Shown: piece after piece, positions 18,527-25,532 of the stretch
How the letters are laid out: each line of letters opens with the position of its first letter
How positions within the stretch are numbered: the stretch's first letter is position 1
DNA from: Kerstersia similis
Lineage (GTDB): Bacteria > Pseudomonadota > Gammaproteobacteria > Burkholderiales > Burkholderiaceae_B
NCBI RefSeq assembly: GCF_965139615.1
Contig: NZ_CBCSIQ010000008.1
Coordinates: 72,335-136,334 of the forward strand
Direction of reading: 5' to 3'
Length of the DNA stretch: 64,000 nt
Notes under the pieces: model-generated
Databases searched by the model: none
Told to the model about the DNA's origin: nothing
What the model saw: the letters and a program-made list of their open reading frames with translations, nothing else
Translations under genes and position numbers: made by a program

Positions 18527-18559
18527 GCGCACTGCCGGCTGCCCGGGCCGGCAGTGCGC
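18527..18559 (+). other. Perfect 13-bp stem-loop in the leuD-leuB spacer
   Basis: GCGCACTGCCGGC is followed after 7 bases by its exact reverse complement. There is no U-tract, so it is more likely an mRNA-stabilising or partial-termination structure inside the leu operon than a full terminator. Confidence 0.75.
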
Positions 18560-18634
18560 AGCTCCCAGGGGGCTTGCCTTCCTGGGGGATGAATGCACCT
18601 AATTCTCCTTTAACTTCTCGTAAAACGATCTCTC

Positions 18635-19708
18635 ATGGCTCACAAAATCGCAGTGCTTCCCGGTGATGGCATCGGCCCCGAAATCGTCGCTCAGGCGGTC
18701 CGTGTTCTGCAGGCGCTGAATCTGCCGCTGGAAATCGCGCAAGCGCCGGTAGGGGGCGCTGCCTATGATCTGCATGGGCATCCCTTGCCGCCTGCCACGC
18801 TGGCGCTGGCGCAGGAGTCCGACGCTATCCTGTTTGGTGCGGTGGGAGATTGGAAGTACGACAAACTGGCGCGTGAGCTGCGTCCGGAGCAGGCCATTCT
18901 TGGTTTGCGCAAGGCGCTGGGGCTGTTTGCCAACCTGCGTCCGGCCATTCTCTATCCGGAACTGGCAGCGGCTTCGACGCTCAAGCCGGAAGTGGTGTCC
19001 GGCCTGGATATCCTGATCCTGCGCGAATTGACCGGCGATATCTATTTCGGCACCCCGCGTGGCGTGCGCACGGCGCAAGACGGTGTGTTCCAGGGCCAGC
19101 GCGAAGGTTTCGATACCATGCGCTACGCCGAAAGCGAAGTGCGCCGCATTGCCCACCTGGGCTTCCAGTCGGCACAGAAGCGCAATCGCAAGCTGTGCAG
19201 CGTGGACAAGGCCAATGTGCTGGAAACCTCGCAGTTCTGGCGCGATATCGTGATCGACGTGGCACGCGAATACCCGGATGTGGAATTGAGCCATATGTAT
19301 GTCGATAACGCTGCCATGCAGCTGGTACGCGCACCGCGCCAGTTCGATGTCATCGTGACCGGCAATCTGTTCGGCGACATCCTGTCTGACGAAGCCGCCA
19401 TGCTGACGGGCTCCATCGGCATGTTGCCTTCGGCATCGCTGAACGAAAAGCGCCAGGGGCTGTACGAGCCCAGCCACGGTTCCGCACCTGACATCGCTGG
19501 CAAGAACCTGGCCAATCCGCTGGCCACCATCCTGTCGGCCGCCATGCTGCTGCGCTATTCGCTGGATCTGAGCGAGCAGGCGGATCGCGTGGAGGCGGCG
19601 GTACGCAAAGTGCTGGCGGATGGCCTGCGTACGGCGGATATCTACGAAGAAGGCACGCGCAAGGTCGGCACCATCGAAATGGGCGACGCCGTTCTGGCGG
19701 CACTGTAA
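18635..19708 (+). CDS. leuB: 3-Isopropylmalate dehydrogenase
   Basis: 357 residues. NAD-dependent oxidative decarboxylation of 3-isopropylmalate in leucine synthesis. It starts MAHKIAVLPGDGIGPEIV; the substrate-binding LRELTGDIYFGTPRG and the metal-binding signature NLFGDILSDEAAML (near residue 243) are intact. C-terminal GSAPDIAGKNLANP is also typical. It completes leuCDB. Confidence 0.97.
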   Translation: MAHKIAVLPGDGIGPEIVAQAVRVLQALNLPLEIAQAPVGGAAYDLHGHPLPPATLALAQESDAILFGAVGDWKYDKLARELRPEQAILGLRKALGLFANLRPAILYPELAAASTLKPEVVSGLDILILRELTGDIYFGTPRGVRTAQDGVFQGQREGFDTMRYAESEVRRIAHLGFQSAQKRNRKLCSVDKANVLETSQFWRDIVIDVAREYPDVELSHMYVDNAAMQLVRAPRQFDVIVTGNLFGDILSDEAAMLTGSIGMLPSASLNEKRQGLYEPSHGSAPDIAGKNLANPLATILSAAMLLRYSLDLSEQADRVEAAVRKVLADGLRTADIYEEGTRKVGTIEMGDAVLAAL

Positions 19709-19743
19709 GCGGTTCTGCTGGCCTCAAAGGCCGGTATCGACGC

Positions 19744-19788
19744 CAGGGCAGGGCACCGGTTTGCACCGGCGTCCTGCCTTGTTTGTGT
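19744..19788 (+). terminator. Probable terminator of the leuCDB operon
   Basis: A two-part stem (CAGGGCAGGG with TCCTGCCTTG, two G-U pairs, then CCGGT with ACCGG around a TTGC loop) is followed by TTTGTGTG. The U-tract is weak, so confidence is moderate. Confidence 0.55.
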
Positions 19789-19983
19789 GTGGCTGGCCAC
19801 CGTTGGCAAATCGGGCGGGAAGGATTGTTGCGTCCGTTTTACGCCACGCCAAAAAATGGCGCATTATTTCGTGGAAAACCCAGGTAAACCCTGGTAATTC
19901 TGATACATTCTTATACCGAGGGCCACACTGTCAGGAGCGGGCGGCGTGGCTTGTTCTTCACATATAAAACAGAGCGAATACAG

Positions 19984-21114
19984 ATGACTCAAGCCGTCGG
20001 TCTGGTCGGCTGGCGCGGCATGGTGGGATCAGTCCTCATGCAGCGCATGCGCGACGAAAATGATTTTTCCCTGATTGAACCCGTGTTTTTCACCACCAGC
20101 CAGGTGGGCGGTGCGGCACCGTCCTGGGCGACGGGTGCGGGTCCGCTGCAGGACGCCTACGATATCGAGGCGCTGGCGAAATTGCCGATTATTGTGACGG
20201 CTCAGGGCGGCGACTATACCAAAGCGGTGCACGGCAAGCTGCGTGCCTCGGGTTGGAAGGGCATCTGGATCGACGCAGCCAGCTCGCTGCGCATGAATGA
20301 TGATTCCATCATCGTGCTGGATCCGGTCAACCGTAATGTCATCGACGCCGCCCTGAACCGTGGCGTGCGTGATTTCATCGGCGGCAACTGCACGGTCAGC
20401 TGCATGCTGATGGGGCTGTCCGGCCTGTTCCAGCATGATCTGGTCGAATGGATGACCAGCATGACCTACCAGGCGGCTTCTGGCGGCGGCGCACAACATA
20501 TGCGCGAACTGCTGACCCAGTTCGGCCTGGTCAACGAGTCCGTGCGTCCCTTGCTGGATGACCCCGCATCGGCCATCCTGCAGATCGACCGTGGCGTGCT
20601 GGACCTGCAGCGCAGCGGCAATCTGCCGACCGAGCGCTTTGGCGTGCCCCTGGCCGGCAACCTGATCCCCTGGATCGACTCCGACCTGGGCAATGGCGTG
20701 TCCCGCGAAGAGTGGAAGGCGGAAGCGGAAACCAACAAGATTCTGGGTCGCGGCGCAGCCTTCGGCAGCGAAGCTACGCCCATCGACGGTTTCTGCGTGC
20801 GTATCGGCGCCATGCGTTGCCATAGCCAGGCACTGACGATCAAGCTCAAGCGCGATGTGCCGCTCGACGAGATCACCGACATCATTGCGCAAGGCACTGA
20901 CTGGGCCAAGGTCATTCCGAATGACAAGGAATCCACGATCCATGGCCTGACGCCTGTCGCCGTGACCGGAACGCTGGACATCCCGGTGGGCCGTCTGCGC
21001 AAGCTGTCGATGGGCCAGGATTATCTGGGTGCTTTCACCGTGGGTGACCAGCTGCTGTGGGGAGCGGCAGAGCCGCTGCGCCGCATGCTGCGCATCGCCA
21101 TCGGCGAACTGTAA
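19984..21114 (+). CDS. asd: Aspartate-semialdehyde dehydrogenase
   Basis: 376 residues from the ATG of MTQAVGLVGWRGMVGS. NADPH-dependent reduction of aspartyl phosphate, the branch point to lysine, threonine and methionine. The catalytic Cys lies in GGNCTVSCM near residue 135, and the substrate-binding region GAMRCHSQALTIKL is intact. It is the proteobacterial type with the VGWRGMVGSVLM N terminus. Paired inverted repeats follow its stop. Confidence 0.96.
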   Translation: MTQAVGLVGWRGMVGSVLMQRMRDENDFSLIEPVFFTTSQVGGAAPSWATGAGPLQDAYDIEALAKLPIIVTAQGGDYTKAVHGKLRASGWKGIWIDAASSLRMNDDSIIVLDPVNRNVIDAALNRGVRDFIGGNCTVSCMLMGLSGLFQHDLVEWMTSMTYQAASGGGAQHMRELLTQFGLVNESVRPLLDDPASAILQIDRGVLDLQRSGNLPTERFGVPLAGNLIPWIDSDLGNGVSREEWKAEAETNKILGRGAAFGSEATPIDGFCVRIGAMRCHSQALTIKLKRDVPLDEITDIIAQGTDWAKVIPNDKESTIHGLTPVAVTGTLDIPVGRLRKLSMGQDYLGAFTVGDQLLWGAAEPLRRMLRIAIGEL

Positions 21115-21127
21115 TCAGGGAAGGTTC

Positions 21128-21152
21128 GGGGAAGGCCATGGTGGCCTTCCCC
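21128..21152 (+). terminator. Perfect 11-bp hairpin after asd
   Basis: GGGGAAGGCCA and its exact reverse complement flank a 3-base loop, 13 bases after the asd stop. No U-tract follows; it could be a weak terminator or an mRNA 3' structure. Confidence 0.5.
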
Positions 21153-21154
21153 AG

Positions 21155-21209
21155 GAACGTGTTTATGACCTGTATCTTGCTTGGTCAGGATCAGGTCATA
21201 AACACGTTC
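21155..21209. repeat. Perfect 18-bp inverted repeat between asd and the truA group
   Basis: The arm GAACGTGTTTATGACCTG (21155-21172) and its exact reverse complement (21192-21209) are separated by 19 bases. It begins 3 bases after a shorter hairpin and ends just before the ribosome site of the next gene. Function unknown: regulatory leader hairpin or small mobile repeat. Confidence 0.85.
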
Positions 21210-21223
21210 TAAGGGAGTGAGCT

Positions 21224-21577
21224 GTGGACGCGCAATTTGGGCAGGGCTATGGCCTGGTGCTGGGCACCGTCCTGCTGGCAGTAGTGGCATTCTGGGTGGC
21301 TTTGCTGATGCGCCGCGCAGGGGCCAGGCAGGATACCGACGATAGCGGTAGCGCTGATCACGGCAGCGAAAGTACCGACGCCGACGCAGGCTCGGTGGAA
21401 GAGGTGCAGGCGGAGTCGCGACGACAGCCGGATGATCTGCAGGCGCAGCGTCTGGAGCAGGCACGCAAGAAATTCGAACAGCAGTTGTCTGCCATAGATC
21501 TTGATCTGGATGCGCCTCCGGCGCCGGATCGTCGCCCGGCAGCAGAACGTCACGGCCCGCGCGGGGGCAGCCGCTGA
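21224..21577 (+). CDS. Small membrane-anchored hypothetical protein between asd and truA
   Basis: 117 residues with a GTG start after a good ribosome site (AGGGAG, 6 bases away). One N-terminal membrane helix (about residues 8-28, GLVLGTVLLAVVAFWVALLM) is followed by a long acidic and then Arg/Pro-rich cytoplasmic tail with a short coiled-coil stretch (about 66-90). I recognise no family. In Bordetella this place between asd and truA is held by a FimV-like gene, so it may be a divergent or shortened counterpart. It overlaps truA by one base. Confidence 0.65.
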   Translation: MDAQFGQGYGLVLGTVLLAVVAFWVALLMRRAGARQDTDDSGSADHGSESTDADAGSVEEVQAESRRQPDDLQAQRLEQARKKFEQQLSAIDLDLDAPPAPDRRPAAERHGPRGGSR

Positions 21578-22410
21578 TGGCGCGCAGGATAGCGCTGGGG
21601 GTCTCCTACGAAGGTTCGTCCTGGCTGGGTTGGCAAACGCAGCCGGGCGGGCATACCGTGCAGGACGAGCTGGAAAAAGCCTTGTTCGCCTTTACCGGCG
21701 GACCGGTGCCGACAATCTGCGCCGGCCGCACGGATACCGGTGTTCATGCCTGTCTGCAGGTCGTGCATCTGGATACCGGGCTGGAGCGTCGTGATGTGGC
21801 CTGGATCCGTGGCCTGAACGCACATCTGCCGGAAAGCATTGCGGTGCAGTGGGCGCGGGAAGTTCCGGAAGATTTTCATGCGCGTTTTTCGGCGCAGGCT
21901 CGTACCTATGTGTATCTGCTCTGGAACCGTCCTTATCGGTCACCTCTATGGGCCGGGCGGGCCGGATGGTGTTTTCGTCCCCTGGATGTCGAGGCCATGC
22001 GTGCTGCGGCGGCACATCTGCTGGGCGAACATGACTTCAGCAGCTTCCGTTCCTCGCAATGCCAGGCGGCGCATCCGGTACGTACGATGCAGCGCCTGGA
22101 TATCCAGCGCCATGGCGATATGATCGTATTCGTGCTCAAGGCCAATGCGTTTCTGCATCATATGGTGCGCAATATCATTGGCTCGCTGGTCTATGTCGGC
22201 CAGGGGCGCTACACCGTTGCGCGCATGCAGGAGTTGCTGCAGGAGCGCGACAGGCGCCGCGCAGCGCCGACCTATTCGGCCGCCGGGTTGTATCTGTGTG
22301 CGGTGGATTATCCCGCCAGCTATGGCTTGCCGCTACAGGAAGGCCTGGAAATCATGCCTGGCTTGCAGCTCTCGCCCGACGGTGAGTTGAGCGCCTGGCC
22401 CCGGGCCTGA
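21577..22410 (+). CDS. truA: tRNA pseudouridine(38-40) synthase TruA
   Basis: 277 residues. Converts uridines 38-40 in tRNA anticodon stems to pseudouridine. The catalytic aspartate sits in CAGRTDTGVHA near residue 52, and VYLLWNRPYRSPLW and FLHHMVRNIIGSLVYVG are typical. It overlaps the previous stop (TGATG) and lies 43 bases before trpF. Confidence 0.96.
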   Translation: MARRIALGVSYEGSSWLGWQTQPGGHTVQDELEKALFAFTGGPVPTICAGRTDTGVHACLQVVHLDTGLERRDVAWIRGLNAHLPESIAVQWAREVPEDFHARFSAQARTYVYLLWNRPYRSPLWAGRAGWCFRPLDVEAMRAAAAHLLGEHDFSSFRSSQCQAAHPVRTMQRLDIQRHGDMIVFVLKANAFLHHMVRNIIGSLVYVGQGRYTVARMQELLQERDRRRAAPTYSAAGLYLCAVDYPASYGLPLQEGLEIMPGLQLSPDGELSAWPRA

Positions 22411-22453
22411 ATGGCGGGCAGCCGGACGGGCAGGATGGATTGAGGACGACAAC

Positions 22454-23095
22454 ATGACAAGAATAAAGATCTGCGGCCTGACGCGGCCCGACGATGTGCG
22501 GATGGTGGTGCGCAGCGGCGTGGATGCGCTGGGTTTTGTTTTCTACCCTCCCAGCAAGCGCTATGTGACCCCCGAGCAGGCTGCCGCTTTGCGCACGCTG
22601 ATACCGCCTTTCGTGACAGTCGTGGCGCTGTTTGTGAACGCCACGCGCACAGACGTCGAAACGGTGCTGCGACTGGTGCGTCCGCATCTTTTGCAGTTTC
22701 ATGGTGATGAAACTGCGGAACATTGCATGTCTTACGGGCATCCCTGGCTCAAGGCCTTGCGTGTGCCCAAGGAAGGTGGCGTGACGGGCGCGATGCTGGC
22801 CGGGCAGATGCAGGCCTACCCGCAGGCCGATGGCTGCCTGCTGGATACCGATAGCCCAGGCTATGGCGGAAGCGGCACGGTGTTCGACCATGGCTTGCTG
22901 GATGAATGGGATGAGCCGGCGCGTGGACGCCTGATTCTTTCGGGTGGCTTGCATGCGGGCAATGTGGCGCAAGCCATTCGGCGAGTGCGTCCGGTGGCGG
23001 TGGATGTCAGCAGTGGCGTCGAAGATGCACCTGGTATCAAAAGCGCGGAAAAAGTGCGTCGCTTTGTTGATGCGGTTCGGCAGGCAGCAGAATAG
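22454..23095 (+). CDS. trpF: Phosphoribosylanthranilate isomerase
   Basis: 213 residues. Amadori isomerisation of phosphoribosylanthranilate in tryptophan synthesis. KICGLTRPDDV holds the catalytic Cys, LQFHGDET and the aspartate of LLDTDSPGYGGSG are present, and LSGGLHAGNV and VDVSSGVEDAPGIKS are typical. It follows truA as in many betaproteobacteria, but trpB and trpA, which usually come next, are missing here. Confidence 0.96.
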   Translation: MTRIKICGLTRPDDVRMVVRSGVDALGFVFYPPSKRYVTPEQAAALRTLIPPFVTVVALFVNATRTDVETVLRLVRPHLLQFHGDETAEHCMSYGHPWLKALRVPKEGGVTGAMLAGQMQAYPQADGCLLDTDSPGYGGSGTVFDHGLLDEWDEPARGRLILSGGLHAGNVAQAIRRVRPVAVDVSSGVEDAPGIKSAEKVRRFVDAVRQAAE

Positions 23096-23117
23096 GGCGG
23101 CAAGCCATACGCCCTAT
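23092..23117. other. 8-bp hairpin spanning the trpF stop
   Basis: ATAGGGCG and its exact reverse complement are separated by 10 bases. No U-tract follows on either strand. It may slow transcription after trpF. Confidence 0.45.
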
Positions 23118-23267
23118 GGCCAATCACAGGCAGTCAAAATGACGGGATAAGTCTGGATATTGATCGGATGAGATATCTCGATTCCTTCGCAGGGCCCTAG
23201 AATTCCATGAAGAACACGGCCTTGTTCAGCATTGAAATGCCCCTCAACGCATAGGATGGAATCTGAT

Positions 23268-23903
23268 ATGCAACTCATCAGTCATAGTTTCCAGGATGGC
23301 AAGGCCATTCCCGGCGAATTTGCTTTCGCAGTCCCCGATGCCGCCACGCGAGTGGTGTTGTCGTCCAATCGCAATCCGCATCTGGCATGGACGGGGATTC
23401 CCGCAGGAACCCGTTCCTTTGTGCTCATCTGTCATGATCCCGATGTGCCCAGCCGGGGCGATGATGTGAATCAGGCAGGGCGCGAGGTGCCAGCCAGCCT
23501 GCCGCGCATTGACTTCTTTCACTGGCTGTTGCTGGATATTCCTGCGGATGTGGCGGAAATCGCGGCCGGTTCCCATTCGAACGCCGTGACGCCTGGCGGC
23601 AAGCCGGGGCCCGCAGCCAGTGCTGGCATGCGGCACGGGATCAATGACTACACGGCCTGGTTTGCCGGTGATGCGCAAATGCAGGGTGAATATCATGGCT
23701 ACGATGGCCCCTGCCCGCCGTGGAATGACGAGTTGGTTCATCGGTATATCTTCACGCTCTATGCCTTGGCGACGCCCTCGCTGGCCGTGGCGGGGCCGCT
23801 GACCGGTGCGAACGTGCGTGCCGCCCTGGCGACGGTGCCGGTATTGGGGCAAGCCAGCCTGACAGGCCTGTATGGCCTTAACCCCGCCGTCCCGTTTGAT
23901 TGA
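23268..23903 (+). CDS. YbhB/YbcL family (Raf kinase inhibitor-like, PEBP) protein
   Basis: 211 residues from the ATG spaced about 8 bases after AGGATGG; an ATG 12 bases upstream is possible. PEBP fold: the conserved HDPDVP and DFFHWLLLDIP motifs and YDGPCPPWNDELVHRYIFTLYAL are present. No signal peptide, so probably cytoplasmic. Function of bacterial PEBP proteins is unclear. The AraC regulator gene begins 5 bases after its stop, so regulator and target may be linked. Confidence 0.92.
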   Translation: MQLISHSFQDGKAIPGEFAFAVPDAATRVVLSSNRNPHLAWTGIPAGTRSFVLICHDPDVPSRGDDVNQAGREVPASLPRIDFFHWLLLDIPADVAEIAAGSHSNAVTPGGKPGPAASAGMRHGINDYTAWFAGDAQMQGEYHGYDGPCPPWNDELVHRYIFTLYALATPSLAVAGPLTGANVRAALATVPVLGQASLTGLYGLNPAVPFD

Positions 23904-23908
23904 TATCC

Positions 23909-24796
23909 ATGAACCGGCGCTACCCGCAGCTGCCATCGACATCCGCCGCCATTTCCATGGCGGCGGGCCAGCCTCCCGGTGAGCCGTTGCCGTCCGGCGC
24001 GCCAGTGTTGCGGCGCAGTCTGTGCAGCCTTGCCCAGCCCGTGCTGAAGCAAGCGCGGCAGATGCCGCGCTTCCTGTTTCATGAGGCCACGGTGCTGTTC
24101 GTGATGGCCGGGCGGCTGGATCTTGATGATGGCGTCAATCGGCTGTCCGTGGGAGCGCAAGAGGCGTTGCTGCTCATTGATCCGGAAAGCTGCCTGGATG
24201 TGCGAAAAGCGCCGGAAAGTCCCGAGCTTCCCTTTCGCTCGGTTTTCTTGAGTTTTCCGGCGGCATTGCTGGAAACCTTTCATCGCCATCATGCTGCCTC
24301 GAAGCCGTCAGGCAGTGGTAATCCGTGGGCCTGCCGACAAGTTCCTCTGGATACGGACCTGGCCGAGACATTGCGTGGCGTGATGGATGGGGTGCAGGCC
24401 AGCCGGGTGAGTGATGAGCGCTTGGCGCATAGGCTGATGGATTTTCTGCTGGCGCTGGCCGAGCGCGGCCATGCCTTTACCGACGCCGGGCAGCGCGGGA
24501 CGGCCGGACGTTTGCGGGCATTGCTGGGTGAAGCGCCCGATCGGCACTGGACGGCACGTGCGGCAGGGCAGGCATTGGCGATGAGTGAAGCCACGTTGCG
24601 GCGTCGGCTGGCCAGTGAAAACGTACGCTTCGAGGCATTGCTCGTTGATATCCGCATGCATCACGCCATGATGCTGCTCCAGACGACCCCCTGGAGCATC
24701 CCCCGCATTGCTCAGGCTTGCGGGTATCAGTCGCGTGCACGTTTTACCGACCGTTTCCGTCTGCGTTTTGGTTATCTGCCTTCTGCCGTTCGGTAA
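23909..24796 (+). CDS. AraC family transcriptional regulator
   Basis: 295 residues. An AraC_N-type sensing domain (about residues 30-180) precedes two helix-turn-helix motifs (about 205-290): ARAAGQALAMSEATLRRRLASE and IPRIAQACGYQSRARFTDRF, with the closing FGYLPSAVR. The ATG is preferred over an in-frame TTG 9 bases upstream. Co-directional with and 5 bases after the YbhB-like gene. Its stop codon lies inside the terminator stem of the convergent minus-strand unit. Confidence 0.9.
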   Translation: MNRRYPQLPSTSAAISMAAGQPPGEPLPSGAPVLRRSLCSLAQPVLKQARQMPRFLFHEATVLFVMAGRLDLDDGVNRLSVGAQEALLLIDPESCLDVRKAPESPELPFRSVFLSFPAALLETFHRHHAASKPSGSGNPWACRQVPLDTDLAETLRGVMDGVQASRVSDERLAHRLMDFLLALAERGHAFTDAGQRGTAGRLRALLGEAPDRHWTARAAGQALAMSEATLRRRLASENVRFEALLVDIRMHHAMMLLQTTPWSIPRIAQACGYQSRARFTDRFRLRFGYLPSAVR

Positions 24797-24856
24797 AAAA
24801 ACGGGCAGCCTCTCCGGTGAACTGCGCGGTGCGCTGTTCATCCGGGTAGCTGCCCG
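24794..24856 (-). terminator. Strong Rho-independent terminator of the AAA+/YbjN-like unit
   Basis: On the minus strand, a CGGGCAGC/GCTGCCCG stem encloses smaller paired segments (CCGG, TGAAC with GTTCA, GCGC) and is followed by seven Ts. It lies about 65 bases past the YbjN-like stop and overlaps the end of the araC-type gene on the other strand. Confidence 0.8.
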
Positions 24857-24920
24857 GCGCGGCATACTTGATGGGGGCATCAACAGGGTGTTGCATGCCC
24901 TTGCCCAGACGGTTGCGCGA

Positions 24921-25400
24921 TCAGATCGCGTCGTCGTTCTCGCCGTCTTCCGATTCCGAACCCTTGGCTTCTTCGACGGCCTGGTGGAAGGTCGAGAGGC
25001 TGGCGCGAATGGCGGAAATGTTGCGGTTCATCGTGGCGCGGAGGATTTCGGGATCGGGGAATTGATCGGAAGCTGCCAGGAAGCATTCGATCTGGGCGCT
25101 CACGTTCCAGGTGTTGTCGCTATTCATGTAGCTGACAGTCAGCTTGGCAGCCTTGTTGCGGATATTGACTTCATTGGCGAGTTCCAGCAGTTGCTCGCGC
25201 GACAGGCCGGTGCGTTCATCATCGGCGAAATTCGGAAATACCAGGCGCAGGAATTCCGGGTCGTTGTCGGCGTCGATGGAAAGGTAGAACACGCCCATTT
25301 CCGGGTGGCGGAAACGGACATCACCGTCATCGTCGATGTCCGATTTGTAATCCAGAACCTCTTGGTACAGCTTTTGCAGTTCTTCGGTCTTGGACGTCAT
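24921..25400 (-). CDS. Small acidic YbjN-like protein, partner of the AAA+/M41 protease
   Basis: 159 residues, with a clear AAGGAG ribosome site 9 bases before the ATG. Predicted cytoplasmic with no membrane helix. The first 120 residues (DGDVRFRHPEMGVFYLSIDADNDPEF, shown by its parts DVRFRHPEMGVFYL and DADNDPEFLRL) resemble the YbjN / type III chaperone-like fold; the last 20 are highly acidic (GSESEDGENDDAI). It lies 132 bases after the large AAA+ protease gene and shares its terminator. A role as adaptor or chaperone for that protease is inference. The YbjN assignment is by pattern only. Confidence 0.7.
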   Translation of the reverse strand: MTSKTEELQKLYQEVLDYKSDIDDDGDVRFRHPEMGVFYLSIDADNDPEFLRLVFPNFADDERTGLSREQLLELANEVNIRNKAAKLTVSYMNSDNTWNVSAQIECFLAASDQFPDPEILRATMNRNISAIRASLSTFHQAVEEAKGSESEDGENDDAI

Positions 25401-25532
25401 GAGTAGGTGCTCCTTCTTGAGATAACGAAATGGTGGCTTGAGCGATAAGGGTATGTCGCTGGCCGGGGACTTCAGGTGTGGCAGCGGCCAGGCGCCTGCT
25501 TCATATTCCGCTGCCATATTGTGCCGTCTTGT

